The notes: generated by a model not told the origin, from the sequence alone. A stretch of DNA of 64,000 nt from Cristatella mucedo (GCA_009760855.2 WPIO01000138.1:620001-684000); one strand, 5' to 3'. Shown: positions 11,241-23,541, numbered from the stretch's first letter. Translations and numbers: made by a program.

Positions 11241-12033
11241 CGGTGTATCTGGGAAATGTGGCCACTTCCGGATGTTGCAATCAAGTCTTGAAGTCTCAGG
11301 GGCTTGTCGGACTGTGATTGACTATTTCAGATGCGGGGGTACTATTCGCTGCCAGGGTTATATTAGATTTGATGAACACTAAGTTTGATTTATATACAAC
11401 AGAGCTTTTTTATTATTGGGTAGGGCGAGACGAGACACTTCATATAATACCCAACGTGCTGCAGAGCTTCTTGGTACTGCCCGGGCAATGCCTAAATCCA
11501 TAGGCATTCAATGTCTACTTCACTACAATCAGACAAGAACGGATACACTTTAAAATGGTCTTAGTGATATTAGTTTCTCTATGCGATTTCATCAGAACTT
11601 TAATTTGCTTAAGCAAATTATGCAGCAGATAGATCATGCTAGCAGTGATTGTTGTGGGGTGGTAATAGCTACTTAATGGACTGAATGATTTAAATGTGGT
11701 AGAGTAAAGGCACAAGAAATGTATGCCTTAAAGTTTAATGCTGTATAAAACCATGGATAATCAAACATTTAAGATCCATAGGCTAGCGAATGAGTTTAGA
11801 ACAATTTCATGGCCTTGAAGGCAAACTGTAAGCCAATTAAATGTTTTTTTAGGGAGCCAGTGACTATAAAAAAGAATCGTTGGTATAAGGTAACTCCAAG
11901 TGTAAAAGCAGAAACGACGATAATGCTAGTTTCACACAAGTTGCAATTGGAATACGTTTCAGTTTCCCAAAAAGACACATCGGAAAACCACGGAAAACTA
12001 GAAAAGTGTCAGAAAATGATAATCGGTTAATAA

Positions 12034-12183
12034 GACGAGCTGGTATTGTCCAGAGGTTAATGTGCTCGCCCCAACCAAGGTCTGACTGGGGTCTTGGGCT
12101 CGAGCCCCGAGGCATATGTGAAGCGCCTGAATAGAGATTAAGTTCTCTTGGGGCGCTATATAAATGAATTATATTTTTTATAA
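12034..12183 (+). mobile_element. SINE-1: tRNA-derived head with LINE A-type 3' tail
   Basis: The head reads like a tRNA, with a box-B-like gggctcgagcccc at about 12097-12109. It is followed directly by tgtgaagcgcctgaatagag, ttaagttctcttggggcgct and atataaatgaattat, which is the LINE A 3' end. Unit copy 3 lacks this insertion at the equivalent site near 30500, so the SINE arrived after duplication. A possible target duplication is taata. Confidence 0.7.
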
Positions 12184-12689
12184 TAACTATTTTTTGACTG
12201 CCCAGGCATTACGGCAAAATTCATTCTTCTACACCATGAATACGAGGCAGCTGGATAACTGCAATCATCCACTCACTCACTTTCATCAGCTTTGCATGCT
12301 CTGATCACGACCAAAAATTGCCCCAATAATAAGAGGAAATCTGGAAATTGAGATCTATTAAGTGGATGGTATACTATGCGGGCGCATACCTTTGAGGCTG
12401 GTCTTAAAGCCATCGATCCTCCAACAGTCACGGGGAATTAAAAAGAATATATGGGAAACAGGTTAGGACTGAAACGGATACAGTGATTAAGAAATTATGA
12501 TGTCAAAATTAATTTGGAAATGATCCCAGACTTTAGGAATAATATGTAAAGAGGCAAAACGTAGAAATAGAAACTGCTCTTTAGATGAATCTTGGAGAAA
12601 GTTGTGGATCACACTGAGGAAAAAAAATAAGAAAAGAAGCATAACTAATACATATATATAACCCTAACTTTGATTTGCAACCAAAATAC

Positions 12690-13045
12690 CAATCGCTGAT
12701 CGCTGGTGATCGGAGCCGCTGCACCCATTGCCCGGGTCACCAGGTCTAGCCGGTATTTTACTGCCCTAGAGATGGAGGGGTCCGAGGAGCAGGGCATTTG
12801 GCCAGCCTTGGTGGCCCGCAGAATCCATGCATTCTTCTGGAATTGCACCATATCCAACTCACGAGCCGTCCGCTGAGCGAACGGGAAGTGAGAGGAAGAG
12901 CTTTGGTAAAGGCAGCAGGCGGTTCTGCACAGGCACATAGCAGCAGCTTCCGTTGGTGCGAGCAGCCATGCTGGCACTGCCGTCGCTCGGTACAGGTAAT
13001 CCTATTAGTATCAGGAGCGGGATGCTTGAAGAATTGGAATCTCAA
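12690..13045. other. GC-rich island with overlapping open frames on both strands, unresolved
   Basis: Composition changes sharply from AT-rich flanks to GC-rich here. Open frames exist on both strands (about 95 to 110 codons), and a plus-strand AATAAA follows at about 13043-13048. I recognise no protein family in either orientation. It may be part of an LTR, a retrogene fragment or an inserted foreign segment. Flanking 13050-14470 holds nothing I can identify. Confidence 0.3.
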
Positions 13046-14469
13046 TAAAATTATTGTTTCTTGTTATAATGAAATCGACGTATAGCTATTGCCTCAGGAA
13101 AAAGCGTAATACAAGCATTTCACAATTTATGAGCGACAGTGCCGTCATAGACCACCAGGGTCGTCGTTGTTTTATTTTATAAGGCGGAATGTCTAGAAAA
13201 TACTTAAGCTTTGATCTAAAAAACAAATATTTTTGGAGGGAAGCTTTGCAAAACGTATTAGAAAGCGGAGCGGAAGTTCTGAAGACTTCCAAGTGTAAGA
13301 AGAAAATTATCGTTAAAAAACTCTAACTCAGACGTAAGCCGACATATACATGCACAATCTTTACTTATATCTGTTTCATATTCAACATATTTCCCAACTT
13401 GCTGAAACTTTGTAGATCAAGCTGCATGTGCGAAGCTTGCATAGGTGCATGATAGAGACTTTTACACGGCTTCATTTTCAGTGCAACGTTTTGCCTAGTG
13501 AGCTCCTCAGTTCGGCTCACTGTTCACAGATCAGAGTAACATTTATAAATATCGATACAGGCAGGTCTGCACGAACTATATTGCGCTGGCTCATGTCTTA
13601 TGTCATTTTTCTAGGTTTTCATAGTCATTTTCGAGACTTCAGAACAATATTTTTTTTAAATTAATGGCATGCATAGTCAAACTATCCTACTAAAATCAGA
13701 TTTAGGCTAGCACAAAGTGATTCGGGCAAAGCTGAACTTGCATTCTGATTCACACTGATACGCCCACGGAGTATTAGCAGTGTTATGGTGCCTACAAAGC
13801 CTATAGCTACACATAACATGTAATATTTATCAGTCACCGGTATGCACCTCCACAAGCTCGAATCACGTTCCACCAACACGCATGCTTGTAGCTCGTTTAG
13901 AAAATGCAGGCATTGTAGAGCTGCAGGATCCAAACTTAGGCCACAGATGGAACGCAAGCTACTTCTAAAGAGGCCTAGTCTACAGAGTTCTACTCGATCT
14001 CACGACAACGACATGAAACACCACGTGCACATTCGATAATGGAATTTATTTAAGAAGGACAACGGCGGGAATGATTGCAATCAGCTGAGATCCTCACACT
14101 GTTTAACATTTCAATGCAGATCATTGAGGTAGGCCATAAAATAGCACTTTCGAAGAATACTTTGAACATAACTGAGGCATATATTTTATGAGTCGATATA
14201 TTACGTATTACTCATTTCAACTTGATGCTATTGGCTAACATGTTAGTTGCCATACTAGCCTACGCCTAGTATTAAAAGGAGAAGTTATAAATGTTCAACA
14301 ACTAAGAAAATGTATCGCAACAATGTAACTCGCGTTTTCGGCAAATGATCTAGCTTCAAGCAGATATATTTTGCTATGTATGTGGAAAACGTATAAGTTT
14401 AGGATCGATAAGGCTCTGCACGCGAATGCTTGAGCACACATATTCATGGAATACAGCCAAAGCTCTGGT

Positions 14470-14930
14470 ATGTTATGCAATTTAATGTAATGTATCTCCG
14501 TCTGTAACTCCACAAAGTCATAAAGACCATGTGGGTGTTACGCAGGAGAGTTTTGTATAGCCAACTCACAGCCTAGAAAGAGATTAAGTTCTCTGAGGGC
14601 GCTTTATCAAGTGAATTATTATTATTATTATTATTATTATTATGTGGCTTTTGGTACGCATTCTGTAGCCAACAGACTTCGTCTCAAGTAACAAAGAGAA
14701 AGTAGGAAGCATAGCAGAGTCAGGAGAGCAGGTGAGGTAGTGAGTAGCCTAGAAGTAGCAGCTCAGGACCGCTGAAAAAGATGAGCCAGAGTCGGCATTA
14801 GGAGAGTAGTTGTCGTTGTGTAAGACATTTGGAAATGAGTTCCACATTTTAGGACCTGCAGAGCTAAAGCTTCTGTCGCCAACTGTCTTTAGCTGATACT
14901 TGTAGGAGACCATAAAAACCCAATGTACCT
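14470..14930 (-). mobile_element. LINE B copy (minus) interrupted by a LINE A tail
   Basis: The LINE B 3' end reads on the minus strand from taatgtaatgtatctccgtc at 14484. It is broken at about 14567 and resumes at about 14643 with the reverse complement of the coding region (the translated block AGPKMWNSFPN and the ATHYLTCSPDS-like region). The interrupting segment is a separate LINE A tail. Confidence 0.75.
14567..14642 (+). mobile_element. LINE A 3'-tail insertion nested in LINE B
   Basis: A very short LINE A insert: cctagaaagagattaagttc, ctgagggcgctttatcaagtg, then eight or nine ATT units. It sits in the middle of the minus-strand LINE B and is close to the family consensus, so it is one of the younger events. 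Positions 14930-16180 downstream hold no recognisable feature. Confidence 0.75.
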
Positions 14931-16188
14931 CATGTCACATGTTAATGCAGGAAGCAAGTTTTTGCAAATGAGTGGAACAGCTACAGTGGTGAAATTTAAT
15001 TGTTCACAAAATAGCAGGTTGAATGATACTAAGCGCAATGATTTTCAAAAATTCTAGTGTGTTTACGTTTTGTACTGAAAGAAATTTAACACTCAGTGTT
15101 TCCTCTCCTGAGAACTCCGCTGGACCCAAACAACGCTCAAGCAACTGCTAATTTTGAAGTGTGGACTATTCCACAGTCGAACCTGCCTGAGTTATGTGCC
15201 CCTATATATATAGTTTCATCATTTCTTCGCTGTTTTCCTGTGCGGCACCCTCCTTACTCTGTCGCACCTTTCACAGCGGATATAAATCATAATTTCTAAG
15301 TCAGTGCAACATGCACAACAGGAAGAAAGATATTGTATGTTAGGTTTCAAAGTACACTGATGTAACTTGGCTCAGAAATCCAGTTTCACCAAAAAAAGAC
15401 TCCGGTAATTCGATCGTGACGCTGGAGTTTTTATGTGTAAAGCTAAGCTACTAATTCCAAAGAATTCTGAATGTAAATCAGTTCCTTCAATTTTAAAAGT
15501 AGCAGACTAAAGATAGTCAGAAATATTTCAAGCTCTCAGTCTACAGATGATTTTTCCGGAGTGGGGTAGGTCTATTTAAAGACTAAAAAAGTCACCCATA
15601 AACCGGATGAACGGAGCCATATGTTGACAGCATATATAAGTCTTAAAGCCGTACTGGTTAATAGTGGGAGCAAGTAATACAGTTTCGGCATGGCTACTCT
15701 GCACTCCTCAAAGAAGACTGTGCTAGAGCCAATAGGTTATTTATTGTCTTGAAGTACTTTGAGTGAGAATAGCAGGTCAATGGAAAGTTTGACGCGGTGT
15801 TATTCTAGACCGGCCTCTAACCCTGTGTGTCGAAATTATTTTTTGGTCTATAGAAAAAGCTGGGAACTCTAATGAAGTATCAAAAAAGAAAATTACTGGC
15901 CAGTACCGACTGAGTTCCATATTGGAAAGAATGCAACTTCCAGTGAGAGTTAATTGTAGATTTTCCCAAGGTGCTGATACGCTCTGGACATCTAGTTAGG
16001 TTTCACCGAACTGTTTAACATGGATTTAGATATCAAGTGAGCGACTAAGTCCTAAGTTTCCGTCTGCAGCCTTTCAGAGTAAAAGCCGAGAAGAACATTT
16101 TCTTAAGCTAATAATACTCAGATCATAGAGTGCGACCGATCCACTAACAAGCGGAGCGGAAAGGAGAAAGAGGCATGAAAAAAAAGCT

Positions 16189-16506
16189 TTATTCCACTTT
16201 TTGGCTGCGGCTGTTTGATGCTTTCACGTCTTTCGAGAATCTAAAAACTCTACGCAGCTCATTTAAGCCCTTATAAAGTGCCATGGTAAAGCGGAATGCA
16301 CGAACTTTTCTCAAACATTCTGTATCGTTGGAGATAGTCTTGAGAACTGCGAAGAGAACTCCAGAGCGCGCTCTAAGGAGCTGGGCCAGTCTGTCACCAA
16401 GATACCCTCGAATTTGAAAGTCAATGCTGATGACAGTGCATCGAAAACAACGTAACCTGTGAATATGGCGACGGGCTTTAAATAGAAATTTTCTTGCAGT
16501 ATAGGC
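16189..16506 (-). CDS. Open frame of ~105 codons ending at a poly(A) signal, unrecognised
   Basis: The minus strand is open from an in-frame TGA at 16507 to TAA at 16189. It is rich in Arg/Lys and Leu (for example DRLAQLLRARSGVLFAVLKT, near 16330-16400). There is no Met near its upstream end, and a possible acceptor (tatactgcaag) lies at its 5' side, so it would be a terminal exon. The stop codon lies inside an AATAAA signal. I recognise no domain. It could equally be chance, since comparably long frames occur in repeats here. Confidence 0.2.
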   Translation of the reverse strand, partial: AYTARKFLFKARRHIHRLRCFRCTVISIDFQIRGYLGDRLAQLLRARSGVLFAVLKTISNDTECLRKVRAFRFTMALYKGLNELRRVFRFSKDVKASNSRSQKVE

Positions 16507-16849
16507 TCATATCATTCCAGAAAATCTGTTCATTTGGGAAATCTTTACTATTCGATCTTGAACGAGCCTAAATTAAATTCCGGCTGATTTTGATTCAATG
16601 CTTATCGCATTAACCAAAAACAAACCAAATCGGATGAATTGTAAATTGTGTGTTCGTAATCTTTCAAATTGCACTTTAAATACCATTATGATGGCAGCTG
16701 TGAATGTCTTATGGATGAGCTTTCATTTTCACTTCTTTTGAGTGGCACAGAGTTATTGAATATTGTAAACAGCACTAGGAAAAGATAAAGTTAATGTGTT
16801 TATAAATAGTTTAATTTATTCATGTTCAATGACAATTGTATTGTTTTTT

Positions 16850-17190
16850 TCTACAGGTTTATTACACCGGAGAAATAAACAATGTCCAGTGAGTGGTTTG
16901 AATTAAAATTATTTCAAAGTTTTTAGACCTGAAATGAGAAGCCTTTTTAGATTATCGTGTAAATCCAATTTGATCTGAGACTGAAATCTACCAGCCACAG
17001 AGCTAATGAAAAACTAAAAGAAACACTGAAAGCGGTAGCTTGCCGAAATTTCAGGATTTGATGGAATACATTTTCAAAAGCTACCCCAGCTTATAAAATA
17101 GAGTTATTGAATATACACGAAGCGAAAACGATTTTGTGACTAGAAGGTTTTTAATTTAGAAAGCTGTCAGTCACCGCATGAGAAACTAAC
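16850..17190. repeat. Piece of the ~6-kb unit matching 1360-1705
   Basis: This is the counterpart of 1360-1705 and lies directly before copy 2. It shares the atgtccagtgagtggttt and tttaatttagaaagctg landmarks in order. Confidence 0.6.
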
Positions 17191-17899
17191 GGCTACTAAC
17201 GAGCAGCTTATAGACTTCAAGATTCGGTGTCTCACGTCAAGATCTCTTTATTGCCGAACTCCGACCCACATATTGTGACTACTTCCATTGAATTGATGAC
17301 ATTTAAAGATGTTTTACACTCAACTGCATTCCACGGAATTCAGGGTGGGTGTGAAGCCTGAAACAAGATTTTCATGCCTTAAGATGCTAGGTGCTCTATA
17401 GCAGGGCAATTAGACAATGCTTGAGATGTAGTTTACCGATAGTAAAGTGAGCAGTAATAAACGTGGGTTTTGTCAGAGCGTTGTACTTTCAAATTTTTTC
17501 GAAAGCCCGCAAATTCTTGGTGCCTCAAAAACGGCATTATCCATTGGGAGCTGAGATCTACAGGCTTTCGGGAATTTTTCAAGTCAACGTACCCTGTGAG
17601 CAACTTACGCCTCATTGCACTTGCCTTGCTCAAAGGGGCTCATCTGAGAGCTTGTCTGGACGCTCAGCTTCAGCCATGCAAGGAATACACATCGTGATGG
17701 TGGTTATGGTGGGAATACTGAAGAACATTTTTACGAATAATGGTGACTGTGTCCTCGCTCAGATAGTTGCCATCATCCGATGGGGACTGGGCTACCTTCA
17801 ACTTAAGCTCTATTAACACTACGTTTATAAACACTATTAAAATACAAGCTTAGTGTTTCGGTGACTACAAAAATTAGAATCACGGTTGCAATTTTGACC

Positions 17900-17914
17900 G
17901 GGGGGGGGGGGGGG
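17900..17914 (+). repeat. Poly-G run of 15
   Basis: An uninterrupted run of 15 G lies at the 5' boundary of the LINE A relic in unit copy 2. The other copies lack it at this site. Confidence 0.85.
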
Positions 17915-17924
17915 TAGTCGCTTT

Positions 17925-18575
17925 GAGTGAGCATCACAGCTGCCACATCTCACCACTTCTCCCTAACCTCCGGCACCGGCTCTCTGTTGAGAAATACATC
18001 GACTTCAACTTTTTGTCACTCACTTTTAGGTACCTTCATTCATTCATTCATTCATTCATTCATTCATTCATTCATTCATTCATTCATTTACATTCATTCT
18101 TCATTCATGTGGCTCCAGTCTACCTGACACATATACTCTATATCCAGGTTAAGCATCGCACCAAACATTTTTCAGAATCTAATTGTTTACCTATACCACT
18201 TACAAATCTCAAATCTTTTGGAGGCCATATCTTTAGTTCGTATGCTTCCCCAGCCAGAAACTCACTCTCGACTTGCGTCACGACATCCCCTGACTTGTCC
18301 ACGTTTAAAAAGAAAGTACAAACGCATTTATCGTTGAATTTAGTAGGTTCCTGTGAATAGTTGTTATGTGCTTATGAGAGCTGGTGCATGCTGCAACTAA
18401 CGGTACTTGTATGCTGACCCTGGGCATGTCACCTCTAACCATGTTATTCTTGTTTTTTATTCAGCGTATTGCCACTAACCATCCGATCTTACATCCTGTG
18501 CAGCAAAGGTAAAATGCCTTGAGAGAGATCTAGTTCTCCTAGGGTCCTATGTCAAATATTCTATAATAATAATTA
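17925..18575 (+). mobile_element. LINE A relic inside unit copy 2
   Basis: It contains the C-terminal coding block (SCHISPLLPNLRHRL, then the FGG..FSSYASPARNSLSTC stretch) and the 3' UTR with an ATT-rich end. A CATT microsatellite has expanded inside the coding block at 18033-18089, exactly where other copies read cttcattctttggctcc. Confidence 0.8.
18033..18089 (+). repeat. CATT microsatellite
   Basis: About fourteen CATT units replace a single ttcattctttgg segment of the LINE coding region. This is a simple in-situ expansion. Confidence 0.9.
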
Positions 18576-20084
18576 TTATAATTACCATTGGGCAAGTGGA
18601 TGGACCTGAATGCAGTGAGGTATTGAAGAATAGACGGTATGCTGCATACAAGGCTAATGATAATTTTCTTTCTGCCTTTGTCTCAAGAAGGGACTGTGTG
18701 ACCTCCGTTTTTATATATGTAACTGCTTTATATAATCTGTCGTACTTCTATTTTTACGGGCAATGTGATCATTTATTTCATACCGATCGAACTAACTTAT
18801 TTCTAGCTTTTTAACTTTTGCAACCCAGTACAAATTTCGTGTCTTACGGTTATTCAGGAAGTGTGGGTTTTTCTTCGTCACGAGCCTGCATCTTATGGAG
18901 AATAGCTTTTAGCTTCTAAACATGTCTCGGCAGTGCAACAAGAGGCTGGTAACTTGTGATTCGTACTTCGTGTGCGTATGCCTGCTTACACCCTGGGCTC
19001 TGCGCTCGTGAATGTTATCACCAACCATTTGGTAATACCTTCCGTGTAGCATCTGTAAACAACCTAGAAAGAGATTCAGTTACTTTTCGGTTCTATAAAA
19101 GTGTATTATTTTCATGAAGGAGCCTTTTTAAAGGACATTGTTGGCTACCAAAAACGCTGAACCAGCAGCATCGACAAAGCCTTGGTGGTTTGCAATAGTT
19201 GAGCTTCGCTAGAATTAGAATGCATTAGTGCAAAGTATGATAATAAGTATTATAATAGTAAGTGTGTTTATAAGCCAAGCTAATATGATAAGCTAAGTAT
19301 GATAATAGAACTTGTATTTGACAGTTTAAAGCATTGCCGAAATCTGATAGCCTGCTACGTTCTCTCAAATCCTGTTTATTCACCTGATAGTACACAACCA
19401 GACACGGAATTTAACTTGGCGCACCTTAAAACGGCTTGATTATGTCATAGAAACATCGAGCAACATCTTGGGGCGTCTGTGAGCAGAAACCATTTGGTTA
19501 GCAAAGCATTTGCACGCTCCAAGATGTGACCTTTTCATTTCGTGTGTTTACCTGATAGTATGCATCTATCCTTTCTAAAGCATTAACGCTCTTTCTGTGC
19601 TTGACCAATTGCCTGTTGAGGCGAGCATGGGCGTGTGACAAACCATACGCAGGTCATGCATGCATACGTACCCGGAACTTACGTGAGCCTCACGAAAGTC
19701 TTTGGGCGATATTTAAGTAGTATTTAACTTAAGAAAAGCAGCAATAAATGAGCTGCCTCCGCCTGCTTGGTCGCTACAAAGAGATAGCAGCTGCTAATTG
19801 TAATTAGATTAGTCTGAGGCCACTTGCAAGCAACCATTCTTAACTGTCTCGTTGGGAAAAAGCCATCTCCGTTGCGACCACTGAGCTCCAATTATCGCAT
19901 CCCAATAATAGCGTGAAAAGTAGGAATAGACTGTTTTCTAAATTCTATCCTTGGATGTAGAAGTACAAGTCCTCCGCAACTAAAACAAACCCGTTTCATC
20001 ATTAAAATTGGAATAATTTCTGAAAAGGATCACCTGATATTATAGCACATTTTTATAGGACAAGCTACTCAACAGGCTGAGATG

Positions 20085-20185
20085 TAATAATAATAATGAT
20101 GCACTAGATAAAGCGCCCTCAGAGAATCTAATCTCTTCTTAGGTGCTTTACATTTGCTGCAAAGGGAAGCATATTTTGACGTAAG
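20085..20185 (-). mobile_element. LINE A 3'-tail insertion specific to unit copy 2
   Basis: A minus-strand LINE A end (taataataatgatgcactag, ataaagcgccctcagag, ctttacatttgctgcaaag). It interrupts the copy-2 equivalent of 8230-8290, and neither copy 1 nor copy 3 has it. It is therefore younger than the duplication. Confidence 0.75.
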
Positions 20186-22189
20186 AAGCAGCATACAGCA
20201 TGTGTATGTGTGTGTGAAATCTCTTCAGTATTATGCAGGCAGCTGTCGCTATGTTGTAGATGTTGGGATTATATAAAGAGCTTGCTGATTTAGTGCTGTC
20301 ATTGAGAGTATGAGCTTAGCTAACTTTGGCTGTATAATGGAATTTTACCAATAATTTCTAACCAAGTGAAAGGACGAAAACAAAATTTAGAGAATCATAT
20401 CCTTGAGAAGAACAAGCAGCCTTGCTCGAACCAGCAGGGATAAATATCTTCCCATTGACAATAAATGGCATCTTCGTGAGGCTATTTGAAAATTTCCAGA
20501 AGACAGAAACATTACAAATTTGCTTTCTTTACTGATAAAATTTCTATAACTGCCTACTCCCCGATCGATCAAGAACCAATGGTTGACACCCTATAGGCGC
20601 TTATTAATTAGCTAAGTAAGACTGGCATTCACCAAAGGATATGCCCTTGTAGAAAATGTGCTGGTCAAGCAGTGTATCCACCCGAAACACTGAGGAATTC
20701 TCCGACCCTTAGATAATTTAACCGAATCGGAAAAGAACCATTAAATATCTAAGAAAACTAACGGGACAATACCATTGAAAGCATTAGGAGCGAGCTCCTA
20801 TGAATATTTTTCATTTTAGCTATAACACGCTGATCCTCAGAAAGGAAGGTATGCTTTTCACGAACTTGTGGAGTCGGTTGTCCAGATAGTGAAACCGGAC
20901 TTTGGAGTTCAATAAATCGACACGGATCCACTCAACACCTGCATTGCGTGGTAGGTACCCACACTTCATGACGAGAGTCCGACTGATGAATATTATTGCA
21001 CATTCGAGCTCCATTCTACATCGAGTTGGTAATATATTAGATAATGAATAGCAGTGTCGAAGAATCGACTTAAACAAAGCTGACATCGTCAGCCACATGT
21101 AGACCACCAATCTCCCAGAATAGAATTAAGCTCTGATCTACAACTATACAGGGTATCTGATGGTGACGAGTCGACTAAGATCCGATATAACCGAGGCTGA
21201 GAGAAGGGAGGCCGTGCCAGGAGGGGTGATGGAGTAGAAGATGGCTTTTCACACGAGAATAGCCCATTCGTTTGAGGATGGGTAAGACATAGGCTTGGTT
21301 GGCATAAGCCAGTGAGGCGGCAAGCTAGTAGCAGTTGCACCACGATGGCTTATTTGAGCTGCTGTTGACGAAGAAGTGAACAGCCATAGGCTACCTAGTG
21401 AGACCAGGCCCCAGCAGCGAGGCTGTACATGAGCTGCAATCCAGTGAAAGGTACACACTGATGCAGGCTTCCGATGAGTGGTAACATTATGCCCGCACCC
21501 GCAAAAGCCTGATGTTTTTGCAATGGGGTGATCAACGTCAGACCAATCAAAGCCCTTACATTTACCTAAATGTTCTAACCCTCTGTACCCAAGCCGCAGC
21601 AGCTGCTTCCAAGAAGCAGTGAAATGTGCCCGTGCTTTGGAAGGACCAAGTCTGCGGCCCTTACAGCCTGAGCCACAAGTAGTAGGATCCTGCATCACAC
21701 GATAATTCTTTGCTTTCCAGTACTGGCATTGATAAAGGACAGACATGATCTAAATCACCGAATCGTTTAGATACAGCCTTAAAGAATAAAATATGGCAGC
21801 TTAAAAACTATTAGGGGCGTGCTGAAGTAAGCTACTGCCTCCTGAGACTGAACCACGTCATTCACGACTTGACTTGCAGGATTACTGCTACCATCATAGA
21901 AGTGGCCATACTTCCAACATAGATGAGGATGCCTTAGAAATACCACAAACCATTTTCAACGCGCTGACAGGGTTTGCAAGCGTTTTCTGGACTTGTGTCT
22001 TATAGCCTCTCAGCTTGTTGTGCTGGATCTCTCAACAGCCTCTGATACTATTTACCACTAAACTGTTACTGAGCTCATGTTATGGCGACTGGGCAAGGCT
22101 GGCATTAGCGATAGATTGATTATATTTTATCTCAGAAGCCCTGGCTTTGCGAAATGGTTACGTAGCCTCGAACTACACTCAAACTGAAT

Positions 22190-22275
22190 GTAATTGACGG
22201 GATTGGCCATAAGCTCTAGCCCTGTATACTTTGTGAAGAACTTGAACAGAGATTGTGTTTCTTAGGTTAAATTAC
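22190..22275 (+). mobile_element. Old SINE-1 relic shared by unit copies 2 and 3
   Basis: A decayed box-B-like stretch (aagctctagccc) is followed by gtgaagaacttgaacagag and attgtgtttcttagg, resembling the SINE-1 tail. The counterpart at 28640-28715 keeps a better box B (ggctcgagcc). Because it is shared, it predates the duplication. Confidence 0.45.
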
Positions 22276-23060
22276 TAAGGGCCAATATTAAGAAGGTTTC
22301 AGAAATTTAATTTCAATGAGCAATAGTCAACCAAGGAGTGTAATTAGTATGAGAGACTCCAAAGACCTGCGTTTGACGCCAATACTTTAGAAATGTATGC
22401 TGTCTCTCGCATTTGCGATGTAACAACAGTAAACAATTTAGGATTAATCTTTCGTTAGATAATTCACACCACTGCTAGTGCTTAAATCAATCAGTAATTT
22501 CCACTTCGTTGAACGTCTTTAGCACCATGACCATAAGAGTCGCACTGGAATGGCATAAATACTTTGGTATTGAGTGAAGATAGGGTCAACTTGTCAGTTT
22601 ACAAAATAGCAAGCGGTACCAACAATTAGGCTTCATAACCGTTATAATGGGCTCATATAGTATATCTCCAGGAGCGAAAGAATGACGGCTAGATGCATCG
22701 CTCTGACTTTTCAATAGGCAACAGCGTTTTCATCTCTTAGTGTTCATGCTACTAGATAATAAATTTTAGAAATTTTGACGTATTTAGAAAAGAATATCAG
22801 ATCCAAGTCGGTGGTTGAATTTACTTTCTCCGCATCAACTTTTGAAATTAATGATGATGCATTTGACGCCTGTGCAGTGAGGTGCTTCCATTAATGGTTA
22901 TACTGATCAGCTAGGTGAGTTTTTGGGGAACGTGGCCACTTCCGCTGCACAGTGGATCTCAGGGAACTGCAAGCTACAATCGAGCAGCTAATCGACTTCA
23001 ATATTTGGTCTCTCACGTGTAGGACTCCTTATTGTTGCACTCCAGCATACCTATTATTAC

Positions 23061-23541
23061 TGTAGTTCGTATGTATGTATGTATTGTATGCCGGCTCCTG
23101 ACTTGTGACCTTAAGGTCAAGGGAGCGTGTAGTTCGTATGTATGTATTGTATGCAGGCTCCTCTGATAAGCCACCGGTGAGCTGTTAGAAGCACCACTGA
23201 GAGGGGCCAGTGCAAAGGTGTGGTGCGCCTGTGATGTGGTATTGGACACAGGCCGGTAACCAGCTGGTGGCCTGATGGTGGATTCACCATCAGGGTCGGC
23301 CAGTGCACTGCTGTGGTCCGCCTTTGATGTGGCCCGGACCAGCTGATGGCCAGATGGTGGATTCACTATCAGGGTCGGCCGGTGCACAGTTGTGGTCGAT
23401 AAGTCATCGGAGTCGACCAGGGGAGGGGAGTCGTGTGAGAGTAGGGGCCGAGGGGAGCCGTGCACTCTTGGGCTCCGTGCATTGGGAATAAACTGTCGGT
23501 GTTGGGCATCGGCTGGCTCTCTGCTGTGCGAACAAACTACA
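23061..23541 (+). mobile_element. Solo LTR (481 bp) with 5-bp target duplication
   Basis: The element begins TGTAGTT and ends AACTACA, so it has TG...CA ends within a 7-bp perfect inverted repeat. It is flanked on both sides by attac (23056-23060 and 23542-23546), a 5-bp target duplication. AATAAA lies at 23487-23492, as expected near an R region. The first ~70 bases and a segment around 23260-23395 are each internally duplicated. There is no internal coding region, so it is a recombined solo LTR. The superfamily (Gypsy, BEL or other) cannot be decided from the LTR alone. A related LTR lies at 35876-36193 on the other strand. Confidence 0.85.

Larger units (their letters stand above)
6280..12650. 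repeat. ~6-kb repeat unit, copy 1
   Basis: Copy 1 runs parallel to copy 2 (17190-22970) and copy 3 (22970-30970). Matching pairs include gctaccttcagctaaagctc at 6308 with 17796, tcataggaaaggatactcaac at 8220 with 20060, and tattagatttgatgaacactaag at 11360 with 29460. All three copies carry a LINE A relic at the same internal site. A segment of about 1 kb (10225-11240) is unique to this copy and carries a hAT-like transposase relic. I see no intact host gene in it. Confidence 0.65.
17190..22970. repeat. ~6-kb repeat unit, copy 2
   Basis: It begins at the gagcagcttatagacttcaa landmark (17203). The same landmark recurs at 22983, where copy 3 begins, so copies 2 and 3 abut as a direct tandem pair. 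Parallel blocks with copy 3 include gctgagatctacaggctttcgg at 17550 with 23825, and agagtcgcactggaatggca at 22528 with 28963. The copies are visibly diverged. No intact gene is seen. The longest minus-strand frame (21249-21746) is not preserved in the other copies. Confidence 0.7.

Noticed and set aside
18033-18089. Regular short-period array that could suggest CRISPR
   Set aside because: It is a 4-bp CATT microsatellite without spacers, in an animal genome.
21249-21746. 165-codon minus-strand frame in unit copy 2
   Set aside because: The parallel regions of copies 1 and 3 break the frame, and no family is recognised. Most likely chance within the repeat.
21990-22060. LDLS..SDTI-like translation resembling a [20 protein letters not shown] motif in the ~6-kb unit
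   Set aside because: Only one short motif fits, flanking blocks do not, and equivalent positions in copies 1 and 3 are weaker. Not enough to call a LINE there.
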